From the NCBI RefSeq assembly GCF_002931055.1, contig NZ_PSXX01000001.1, forward strand, positions 248,001-312,000: a stretch of 64,000 nt of DNA, read 5' to 3'. Each line of letters opens with the position of its first letter. The first letter of the stretch is position 1. Made by a program: the position numbers and the translations under genes. The notes under the pieces were generated by a model, which was not told where the DNA came from, ran no database searches, and saw only the letters and a list, made by a program, of their open reading frames with translations. Origin of the DNA: Pseudoclavibacter sp. AY1H1 (GTDB lineage: Bacteria; Actinomycetota; Actinomycetes; Actinomycetales; Microbacteriaceae). Positions 56,815 to 64,000 of this stretch are shown piece after piece.

Positions 56815-58015
56815 CGCGCTGCCGCTCGGCGAGCCGGTGCCGCCGAGCGGAGAGCTCCCCGGCCAGGCACTGGTCGGCGCCGAGTCACGAGACTTCGGCG
56901 TCTACATCCACGTGCCCTTCTGCCGCGTGCGATGCGGCTACTGCGACTTCAACACCTACACGGCGGAGGAACTCGGAGGGGTCTCGCGTTCCAGCTATGC
57001 CGGCGAGGTGGAGAAGGAGATGGTGATCGCCGAGCGGGTGCTGAGCGGTGCCCCTCGCGAGGTATCCACCGTCTTCTTCGGTGGCGGAACGCCGACTCTC
57101 CTGCCCGTCAGCGACCTTGCGGCGATGCTCGAGGGAGTGCGCAGTCGCTGGGGCCTCGCCCCAGACGCGGAGGTCACCGTCGAGGCGAACCCCGACTCGG
57201 TCGGCGAGCGTGAGCTCGCCGAGCTCCGGGCTGCTGGAGTGACCCGAGTCAGCTTCGGGATGCAGTCCGCCGTCCCGCACGTCCTCAGCGTCCTCGAGCG
57301 CACCCACGATCCGGCACGCATCCCTATCGTGGTCGCCGCAGCGAAGCGAGTCGGGCTCGAGCCGAGCCTCGACCTGATCTACGGCACTCCCGGCGAGTCC
57401 ATCGACGACTGGCGCCGATCGCTCGACATGGCGCTGGCGCAGGAGCCGCTGCACGTGAGCGCGTATGCGCTCATCATCGAGGAGGGCACGAAGCTGGCCA
57501 GGCAGATCCGCCGCGGCGAGGTGCCCGCTGTGGACGACGACCTGCAGGCCGACATGTACGAGCTCGCAGAGGAGCGACTCTCAGCGGCCGGGTTCGAGTG
57601 GTACGAGGTCAGCAACTGGTCGCTCGACGGCAAGCACGCGTCTCGCCACAACCTCTCCTACTGGCGAGATGCGGACTGGTGGGGATTCGGGCCAGGCGCG
57701 CACAGCCACGTGGGTGGTGTGCGCTGGTGGAACGCCAAGCATCCGAGCGCCTACGCATCGAGGCTTGCTGAGGGCATCACCCCGGCCATGGGGCGCGAAG
57801 TGCTCGACGAGGAGACGAAGCGCTTCGAGCGGATCATGCTCGGCTCGCGTCTGCGGGAGGGCCTCGCGATCTCCGAGCTGGACGACTCCAGCGTCGTCGC
57901 CGAGCTCATCGCAGAGTCGCTCGTGGACGGGAGGGCCGCGCTGAAGGGCAGGCTCGTCCCGACGCTCCGCGGTCGGCTCATGGCAGACGCGATCGTGCGC
58001 CGAATCGCCGCCTGA
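56804..58015 (+). CDS. hemW: Radical SAM heme chaperone HemW
   Basis: Radical SAM protein related to HemN but acting in heme trafficking. The Fe-S motif is C40-X3-C44-X2-C47 in PFCRVRCGYCDF, followed by FFGGGTPTLL and GFGPGAHSH. It is 403 residues long. The TTG at 56804 is the first possible in-frame start: an in-frame stop lies at 56765-56767, and it gives the usual APSALPLGEPVP opening. The normal upstream partner lepA is absent. Confidence 0.93.
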   Translation: MAPSALPLGEPVPPSGELPGQALVGAESRDFGVYIHVPFCRVRCGYCDFNTYTAEELGGVSRSSYAGEVEKEMVIAERVLSGAPREVSTVFFGGGTPTLLPVSDLAAMLEGVRSRWGLAPDAEVTVEANPDSVGERELAELRAAGVTRVSFGMQSAVPHVLSVLERTHDPARIPIVVAAAKRVGLEPSLDLIYGTPGESIDDWRRSLDMALAQEPLHVSAYALIIEEGTKLARQIRRGEVPAVDDDLQADMYELAEERLSAAGFEWYEVSNWSLDGKHASRHNLSYWRDADWWGFGPGAHSHVGGVRWWNAKHPSAYASRLAEGITPAMGREVLDEETKRFERIMLGSRLREGLAISELDDSSVVAELIAESLVDGRAALKGRLVPTLRGRLMADAIVRRIAA

Positions 58016-58025
58016 GCCGGCTCAG
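58012..58025. repeat. 14-base palindrome containing both convergent stop codons
   Basis: CTGAGCCGGCTCAG holds the hemW TGA and the DUF4870 TGA on opposite strands. It may act as a minimal bidirectional hairpin, but the stem is short and there is no T run. Confidence 0.5.
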
Positions 58026-58585
58026 CTCACGAACCGGAAGGTGACCGGGTACCGGTAGGGGAGACCCTTGTTCGCCTGGACCGCGCCGAGAATGGCGTAG
58101 ACGACGACGGCAACCCAGAGCAGCGGGTAGAGGAGCGGGACGATCAGCGCCAGCGGGCCGCCGATCAGCGAGAGCAGCGAGATGACGCCGATGCCGAGGT
58201 ACACGATCGCAACGGTGATGCCGAAGTTGAGCGCCTCGCGGCCCTCGCTGTCGGCGAGAGGCCCCCTCCGCCGTGTGACGAGCCAGAGGATGAGCGGCCC
58301 GACGGCCGGGGCGACGATGTTGAGCAGGTGATCGAAGGTTCCGACGAGGCGGTCGCCGTCTCGGGTCAGGGGCGGTTCTGTCCCATTCTGCGGGCCCGAC
58401 TGCTGGTACTGCCCGCCCTGCGGGTGCCCGTAGGGAGCCTGCTGTCCGTACGGGACCTGCTGACCGTGGGGAGCCTGCTGCCCGTACGGTGGCTGCTGCC
58501 CGTAGGGTCCCGGCCGGTCGTATGGCGGCTGCCGAGGCTGATCCTGGTGTCCTGGCGGCGGGGTCGGTGCGTTCTGATCTGACAC
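58022..58585 (-). CDS. DUF4870 family membrane protein with PYGQQ repeats
   Basis: A 187-residue protein whose N-terminal third is a Pro/Gln/Tyr/Gly repeat (PYGQQ/APHGQQ units). It is followed by about four hydrophobic segments with the DUF4870 pattern (DHLLNIVAPAVGPLILWL, REALNFGITVAIVY). Function unknown. The GTG at 58585 has an AGAGGA site and fits a TAGCGT -10 at 58611-58616; GTG 58612 in the same frame is less likely. Convergent with hemW, with 6 bases between. Confidence 0.82.
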   Translation of the reverse strand: MSDQNAPTPPPGHQDQPRQPPYDRPGPYGQQPPYGQQAPHGQQVPYGQQAPYGHPQGGQYQQSGPQNGTEPPLTRDGDRLVGTFDHLLNIVAPAVGPLILWLVTRRRGPLADSEGREALNFGITVAIVYLGIGVISLLSLIGGPLALIVPLLYPLLWVAVVVYAILGAVQANKGLPYRYPVTFRFVS

Positions 58586-58610
58586 GGGGTTCCTCTCGTC
58601 GGTTTCGCCC

Positions 58611-58616
58611 ACGCTA
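58611..58616 (-). promoter_or_regulatory. Putative -10 (TAGCGT) for the DUF4870 gene
   Basis: TAGCGT on the minus strand, giving a leader of about 20 bases that contains the AGAGGA site. Confidence 0.4.
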
Positions 58617-58671
58617 CTGCGCGTGCCCTCCGAGGGCCTGGCATCCTGCTGGTGGCGTGAGCGGAAAGCGG

Positions 58672-58677
58672 TAGGAT
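58672..58677 (+). promoter_or_regulatory. Putative -10 (TAGGAT) of the hrcA operon
   Basis: TAGGAT overlaps the first base of the CIRCE-like element; a leader of about 55 bases with GAGGGAGGAG follows. Confidence 0.5.
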
Positions 58678-58703
58678 TGGCAGTCTCAGGTTCGGAGTGC
58701 CAG
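58677..58703 (+). promoter_or_regulatory. Degenerate CIRCE operator
   Basis: Left half TTGGCAGTC, spacer of exactly 9 bases, right half GAGTGCCAG. The consensus is TTAGCACTC-N9-GAGTGCTAA, so each half differs at two positions. Its position at the transcription start of hrcA fits HrcA autoregulation. Confidence 0.6.
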
Positions 58704-58738
58704 TCCGACTCGCAGCAGCTCGTCGAGGGAGGAGCATC

Positions 58739-59770
58739 GTGGTTTCAGACAGAAGCATGCAGGTGCTCCGCGTCATCGTCACCGACTACGTCACGAGTCG
58801 TGAGCCGGTGGGCTCCAAGTCGATCGCAGACCGTCACGATTTCGGCGTCTCCGCGGCCACCATCCGCAACGACATGGCACAGCTCGAAGACGCCGAGCTC
58901 ATCGTGGCCCCGCACACGTCCTCCGGGCGCATCCCGACCGACAAGGGCTACCGACTCTTCGTCGACCGGCTCGCCGAGTTCAGGCCGCTCTCCGGGGCGC
59001 AGCGTCGGGCGATCGAGACGTTCATCGAGGGCAGCGACGACGTCGACGAGGTGCTCGGACGGTCGGTGCGACTGCTGGCGCAGCTCACCAACTCCGTCGC
59101 GATCGCGCAGTACCCCTCGCTCGCGAACGCCGCCATCCAGCACGTCGAGTTCGTCCTGCTGTCGAGCATGCGCGTCCTCACGGTCCTCATCACCGACTCG
59201 GGCCGCGTCGAGCAGCGCATCGGGCATCTGCGCGCCGAGGTGAGCGTCGAGCAGCTGCATGTGCTCCGGGACCGGCTGGCCGGCCGCCTCGTCGGGAAGA
59301 CGGTCGCGCGCGCTTCCACGGAGCTCAGGGATGTCAGCGGCATCATGGGGGAGCGAGACGCGGAGCTCTTCGCTCCCGTCATCGCCAACCTGCTCGAGCT
59401 CGTCCTGGCGCACCGCCAGGAGCGCCTGGTCATGGCGGGCACCGCGAACCTCGCCCGGACCGAACGTGACTTCCCCTCGAGCATCCTGCCCGTCCTCGAG
59501 GCCATCGAGGAGCAGGTGGTCCTCCTGCGGCTGCTCGACGAGCTCCACTCCAGCCCCGAGGCCTACTCGGTCAGCATCGGCCAGGAGAACGTCGACCTGG
59601 GCCTCGGCGAGACGGCTATCTTGACGAGCGGCTACCGCAGCTCCGGGAGCGACGCGCGTCTCGGCGTCGTCGGGCCGACGAGAATGGACTACCCGAGGAA
59701 TATCCAGGCCGTTCGAGTGGTTGCGAGTTACCTGTCACGGGTGCTCGACGAGCAGCACTCGGACGACTGA
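58739..59770 (+). CDS. hrcA: Heat-inducible transcription repressor HrcA
   Basis: Represses heat-shock genes through CIRCE operators. The 343-residue protein has an N-terminal winged helix (VGSKSIADRHDFGVSAATIRNDMAQLE, TSSGRIPTDKGYRLF) and a C-terminal GAF-like domain. The GTG start has a GGAGG site. It heads the hrcA-dnaJ-rsmE cluster and is preceded by a degenerate CIRCE, suggesting it controls itself and dnaJ. Confidence 0.96.
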   Translation: MVSDRSMQVLRVIVTDYVTSREPVGSKSIADRHDFGVSAATIRNDMAQLEDAELIVAPHTSSGRIPTDKGYRLFVDRLAEFRPLSGAQRRAIETFIEGSDDVDEVLGRSVRLLAQLTNSVAIAQYPSLANAAIQHVEFVLLSSMRVLTVLITDSGRVEQRIGHLRAEVSVEQLHVLRDRLAGRLVGKTVARASTELRDVSGIMGERDAELFAPVIANLLELVLAHRQERLVMAGTANLARTERDFPSSILPVLEAIEEQVVLLRLLDELHSSPEAYSVSIGQENVDLGLGETAILTSGYRSSGSDARLGVVGPTRMDYPRNIQAVRVVASYLSRVLDEQHSDD

Positions 59771-59858
59771 CCCACACCGCCAGATCACTCGGCGGATGCA
59801 CCCGGCGCCTGACAACGCAGGCGTGACACACACAGATGCAAAGAAGGAGTCGCCACTC

Positions 59859-60944
<1,086 letters not shown>

Positions 60945-60945
60945 C

Positions 60946-61716
60946 GTGGCGTGGCTCTACCTCGTTGAGGACCTCGACGAGGCGCCGCGCGTCGGCGGCG
61001 TCGTCGAGGTGCGCGGCGCGGAAGCCAAGCACATGGCGGTCGCGCGGATGCGAGTGGGCGAACGTGTGCAGCTCGGCGACGGGCGCGGATTCGTCGTCGA
61101 CGGCGAGCTCGCTCTGACTGAGCGCGACCGCGCACTCGTCACGGTCCTCGCCGCGCGGCGAGTGGCGCAGTCGGCTCCGCGTGTCACGGTTGTCCAGGCA
61201 CTCGCGAAGGGCGGGCGAGACGACCTCGCCGTGCAGGTCGCGACGGAGCTCGGAGCCGCGGCGTTCGTGCCATGGCAGGCGAAGCGCAGCGTGAGCCGCT
61301 GGGACCAGAAGGCCGAGAAGGGCCGTGAGCGGTGGGCATCCATCGCCAGGGAGGCCAGCAAGCAGAGCCTCGCCGCGTGGGTCCCGGATGTGGCCCCGCT
61401 GCACTCGACGGGTGAGGTCGCAACGCTCGCCGGTCACGCGCCGATGCTGGTCCTCGACCCGCTCGGCGACACCTCGTTGCGCCAGGCCCTCGTCGAGCAG
61501 GTCCCGGCAGGCGCTTCCGGGCTGACGCTCGTCGTCGGGCCAGAGGGCGGCATCGACGAGAGCGAATTCGAGGCCTTCGAGGCTGCCGGCGCCAGGCGCG
61601 TGCACCTCGGCGCTGGCGTTCTTCGAACCTCGAGTGCGGCTCCCGCCGCGATCGCGGCGATCCTGGCGCTGAGCGGCACGTGGGACTCTCGGTCCCGCGC
61701 GAGTGCCGAGTCGTAG
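60946..61716 (+). CDS. rsmE: 16S rRNA (uracil(1498)-N3)-methyltransferase
   Basis: SPOUT-class methyltransferase for U1498 of 16S rRNA. The 256-residue protein has an N-terminal PUA-like part (HMAVARMRVGERVQLGDGRG). The C-terminal knot has VQALAKGGRDDLAVQVATELG, VVGPEGGIDESEFEAFEAAG and HLGAGVLRTSSAAPAAIA. The GTG lies 1 base after dnaJ. Its TAG stop forms part of the TAGGCT before the HIT gene. Confidence 0.95.
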   Translation: MAWLYLVEDLDEAPRVGGVVEVRGAEAKHMAVARMRVGERVQLGDGRGFVVDGELALTERDRALVTVLAARRVAQSAPRVTVVQALAKGGRDDLAVQVATELGAAAFVPWQAKRSVSRWDQKAEKGRERWASIAREASKQSLAAWVPDVAPLHSTGEVATLAGHAPMLVLDPLGDTSLRQALVEQVPAGASGLTLVVGPEGGIDESEFEAFEAAGARRVHLGAGVLRTSSAAPAAIAAILALSGTWDSRSRASAES

Positions 61717-61719
61717 GCT
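61714..61719 (+). promoter_or_regulatory. Putative -10 (TAGGCT) for the HIT gene, overlapping the rsmE stop codon
   Basis: The TAG stop of rsmE is the first half of TAGGCT; the HIT ATG begins 6 bases later, leaderless spacing. Confidence 0.55.
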
Positions 61720-61725
61720 GGTCTC

Positions 61726-62076
61726 ATGTCGAGTTCAGAGCCGTCCATCTTCACGCGCATCATCAACCGCGAGATCCCAGCCGACATCGTGTTCGAGTCC
61801 GAGCGGATCATCGCCTTCAAGGACATCAGCCCGAAGGCGCCCGTGCACCTTCTTGTGGTGCCCAAGACCCAGGAGTACGCGAACGTCGCCCAGCTCGCGG
61901 CAGGCGACCCGGCACTGCTCGCCGAGGTCATCGCGGTCGCCCAGGGGCTCGCCGATCAGCACACCGACAGCGAATTCCGGCTCATCTTCAACTCGGGGGC
62001 GGCAGCAGGTCAGACCGTCTTCCACGTACACGCCCACGTCCTCGGCGGAGGACTCTCGGAAGGATCCCTTGCCTAG
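61726..62076 (+). CDS. HIT family nucleotide hydrolase (HinT-like)
   Basis: A 116-residue protein with the histidine triad HVHAHVLGG near residues 99-107 and the FTRIINREIPADIVFES opening. HinT proteins hydrolyse purine nucleoside phosphoramidates. It overlaps phoH by eight bases. Confidence 0.94.
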   Translation: MSSSEPSIFTRIINREIPADIVFESERIIAFKDISPKAPVHLLVVPKTQEYANVAQLAAGDPALLAEVIAVAQGLADQHTDSEFRLIFNSGAAAGQTVFHVHAHVLGGGLSEGSLA

Positions 62077-63118
62077 TCAAGACAGTTCACCGTCCCAAGG
62101 TCCCGGGGAGCCCGGCACCTGGACTGATTTCGTGGAGCAGACCACCACGGTCGAAGGCGTCGCCATGGTGCGGCTCCTCGGGCCCGGCGACCGGCTGCTC
62201 AAGTCCGTCGAGCGCGAGCACCCCCGCGTGCGCGTGCTCGCGCGCGGGAACGAGATCACCTTCAGCGGCGAGCGAGACGACGTCGTCGCAGCCGAGGCGC
62301 TCCTGCGCGAGATCATTGAGATGGCGCGCAGCGGCGTCGACCTCGAGCCAGCTCAGGTCGAGCGCTCCCAGCGGCTCATCGACCGTGGCGAGGAGACCCC
62401 AACGGACGTGCTCGGCCAGTCCATCGTGCAGTCCCGTGGCAAGGTCATCCGCCCGAAGACACTCGGCCAGAAGCAGTACGTGGATGCGATCGACGACAAC
62501 ACGATCGTCTTCGGCATCGGGCCCGCCGGAACGGGCAAGACCTACCTCGCGATGGCGAAGGCCGTGCAGGCCCTGCAGCGCAAGGAGGTCACGCGGATCA
62601 TCCTGACTCGCCCGGCCGTCGAAGCCGGCGAGCGCCTCGGCTACCTGCCAGGGACCCTCAACGACAAGATCGACCCGTACCTGCGGCCGCTCTTCGACGC
62701 GCTCAACGAGATGCTCGACCCGGAGGTCGTGGTCAAGCTCATGGCGAGCGGGACGATCGAGGTCGCGCCGCTCGCCTACATGCGCGGGCGCACGCTCAAC
62801 GACGCCTTCGTGGTGCTCGACGAGGCGCAGAACACGACGCCGGAGCAGATGAAGATGTTCCTGACGAGGCTCGGGTTCGGATCGAAGATGGTCGTCACGG
62901 GGGACATCACGCAGCTCGACCTGCCCATGGGGGCCTCGGGACTGAAGCTCGTGACCCACGTGCTCGGCGGCATCGACGAGGTGCACTTCTCGCACCTCAC
63001 GAGCGACGACGTCGTCAGGCACACCCTCGTGGCCCGCATCGTCGACGCCTACACCGAGTACGACCAGAAGAAGCAGGCGGACGATCACCGACGCCAGGAC
63101 AGGAACGCAAGCCGATGA
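62069..63118 (+). CDS. phoH: PhoH family ATPase (PhoH/YbeZ type)
   Basis: A 349-residue P-loop ATPase with the N-terminal KH-like nucleic-acid-binding region, Walker A GPAGTGKTYLAMAKA and Walker B FVVLDEAQNTTPEQMK. PhoH/YbeZ works with YbeY in RNA processing, and ybeY follows with a four-base overlap. The start is a TTG with a GGAAGGA site inside the HIT gene; a later GTG near 62132 is a less likely alternative. Confidence 0.94.
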   Translation: MPSQDSSPSQGPGEPGTWTDFVEQTTTVEGVAMVRLLGPGDRLLKSVEREHPRVRVLARGNEITFSGERDDVVAAEALLREIIEMARSGVDLEPAQVERSQRLIDRGEETPTDVLGQSIVQSRGKVIRPKTLGQKQYVDAIDDNTIVFGIGPAGTGKTYLAMAKAVQALQRKEVTRIILTRPAVEAGERLGYLPGTLNDKIDPYLRPLFDALNEMLDPEVVVKLMASGTIEVAPLAYMRGRTLNDAFVVLDEAQNTTPEQMKMFLTRLGFGSKMVVTGDITQLDLPMGASGLKLVTHVLGGIDEVHFSHLTSDDVVRHTLVARIVDAYTEYDQKKQADDHRRQDRNASR

Positions 63119-63582
63119 GCATCGAGGTCAACAACGAGGCCAGCTACGAGGTCGACGAAGGCGCCCTGCAGCGCGTCGCCGCGTACGCGCTCGACCAGCT
63201 GCACGTGCACGCCGAGTCGGAGCTCGCGATCGTGCTCGTCGAGGTCGGCCCCATGGAGGAGCTGCACGTGCAGTGGATGGGTGAACCCGGCCCCACCGAC
63301 GTGCTCAGCTTCCCGATGGACGAGCTTCGGCCAGGCAACGTCGATCGGCAGACGCCTCCTGGACTGCTCGGAGACATCGTGCTCTGCCCGCAGGTCGCGA
63401 CCGACCAGGCGAAGGCCGCCGGGCACAGCATGATGGACGAGCTCCTGCTGCTCACGACCCACGGAGTCCTGCACCTGCTGGGCTTCGACCATGCCGAGCC
63501 CGAGGAGGAGAAGCAGATGTTCGGGCTCCAGCGCGATCTCCTCGTCGGCTTCCACCTTCAGGAGAGGAAGCGCGCCAGATGA
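63115..63582 (+). CDS. ybeY: Endoribonuclease YbeY
   Basis: Metal-dependent endoribonuclease in rRNA maturation and quality control. The 155-residue protein has the zinc motif HGVLHLLGFDH (H-x3-H-x5-H) and GEPGPTDVLSFPMDE. ATGA overlap with phoH and with the following gene. Confidence 0.96.
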   Translation: MSIEVNNEASYEVDEGALQRVAAYALDQLHVHAESELAIVLVEVGPMEELHVQWMGEPGPTDVLSFPMDELRPGNVDRQTPPGLLGDIVLCPQVATDQAKAAGHSMMDELLLLTTHGVLHLLGFDHAEPEEEKQMFGLQRDLLVGFHLQERKRAR

Positions 63583-64000
63583 CCGCGGCTCTGCTCGTCG
63601 CCGCCATCGTCCTGATGGTAGCGATGAGCGGGTTGCTCGCCGCGACGGAAGCGGTCATCGCGCGTCTCTCCAAACCGGAGCTCGAGCACCTCGCCGCGGA
63701 GAGCCGCGCGAAGCGCTCGATCGAGGCGATCGCCGCCGACCCCGGTGCCCACAGCAACGCGCTGACGTTCGCACGCGTGCTCTTCGAGAGCATGTCGGCG
63801 GTCCTGGTGACGCTCATCCTGACCGATCTCTTCGACGTCAGGTGGCAGGCGTTCCTCGTCTCCGTTGCCATCATGATCCTGGTCTCGTTCATCATCGCCG
63901 GCACGAGTCCGCGAAGCGTCGCGCGGGCGCATCCCCAGCAGGTGATGGCCTTCGCGGCCCCCATCGCGCGCGGAGTCCGGCTCGTGATCGGGCCGGTCGC
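63579..64000 (+). CDS. CNNM/CorC family transporter, N-terminal part (3' end beyond window)
   Basis: The 140 visible residues have three to four hydrophobic segments typical of the DUF21 (CNNM) transmembrane domain (LLVAAIVLMVAMSGLLAATEAVIARL). CBS and CorC_HlyC domains would follow outside the window. These proteins act in Mg2+/Co2+ efflux or tolerance. It sits directly after ybeY, as in most bacteria, with era usually next. Confidence 0.9.
   Translation, partial: MTAALLVAAIVLMVAMSGLLAATEAVIARLSKPELEHLAAESRAKRSIEAIAADPGAHSNALTFARVLFESMSAVLVTLILTDLFDVRWQAFLVSVAIMILVSFIIAGTSPRSVARAHPQQVMAFAAPIARGVRLVIGPV

Overview
The window is one continuous, gene-dense stretch of a high-G+C actinobacterial chromosome. 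The evidence for an actinobacterium is the RG/D-rich N-terminal extension of Rho, the long delta subunit of ATP synthase, the rho-prfA-prmC-tsaC-wecA-atp gene order, mycothiol-type DinB proteins, DUF4192, and many leaderless genes starting with ATG or GTG. Gene content and order fit Micrococcales, probably Microbacteriaceae; that family call is inference. There are no rRNA or tRNA genes, insertion sequences, phage genes or CRISPR arrays, and no gene-free stretch reaches 300 bases. It is a housekeeping backbone with a few unusual insertions.

Layout. 1-5.4 kb: the 3' part of rho, then prfA, an inserted minus-strand cysK-cysE pair, and prmC. 5.4-15.7 kb: tsaC, a WecA-type glycan-phosphate transferase, an AtpI-like protein, the complete F1Fo ATP synthase operon (atpB-E-F-H-A-G-D-C) and yaaA. 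15.8-21.8 kb: a PYGQ-repeat membrane protein, a DUF4192 protein translationally coupled to a large EccC/FtsK-like ATPase, and a convergent type-II asparaginase. 21.9-28.4 kb: an RseP-like site-2 protease, then a MoxR/DUF58/VWA/VWA/TPR operon. 28.5-40.0 kb: the translation block proS, nusA, ylxR, infB, rbfA, truB, ribF, interrupted by a minus-strand gene encoding a single polypeptide that joins a PanE-type ketopantoate reductase to a complete MutY adenine glycosylase. 40.0-48.6 kb: a DinB-like protein, an SNF2 helicase, aspartate ammonia-lyase, a coiled-coil protein, two tandem PrsW-family membrane proteases, an FKBP and rpsO. 48.7-56.7 kb: a PPK2 kinase, pnp with a structured leader, an M16 protease, a histidine phosphatase, dapB, a TPR membrane protein and a TIGR01777 epimerase. 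56.7 kb to the end: hemW, a DUF4870 protein, and the hrcA-dnaJ-rsmE-HIT-phoH-ybeY-CNNM cluster, which runs off the window.

Regulation visible in the DNA: a recurrent -10 hexamer, TAGGCT (close variants TACGCT, TAGCAT, TAGAAT), sits 6-9 bases before a start codon at many genes, pointing to widespread leaderless transcription. Twice the TAG stop codon of the upstream gene forms the first half of this -10. In two places (before atpB and before hemW) the leaderless codon opens a short upstream reading frame overlapping the start of the main gene. A degenerate CIRCE operator overlaps the hrcA promoter, and the pnp leader resembles the Actino-pnp RNA.

Most notable items: the PanE-MutY fusion, the two leaderless upstream ORFs, the orphan EccC-like ATPase with DUF4192, the tandem PrsW pair, and the absence of rimP in front of nusA. 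I did not see a clear-cut new defence or biosynthetic system.
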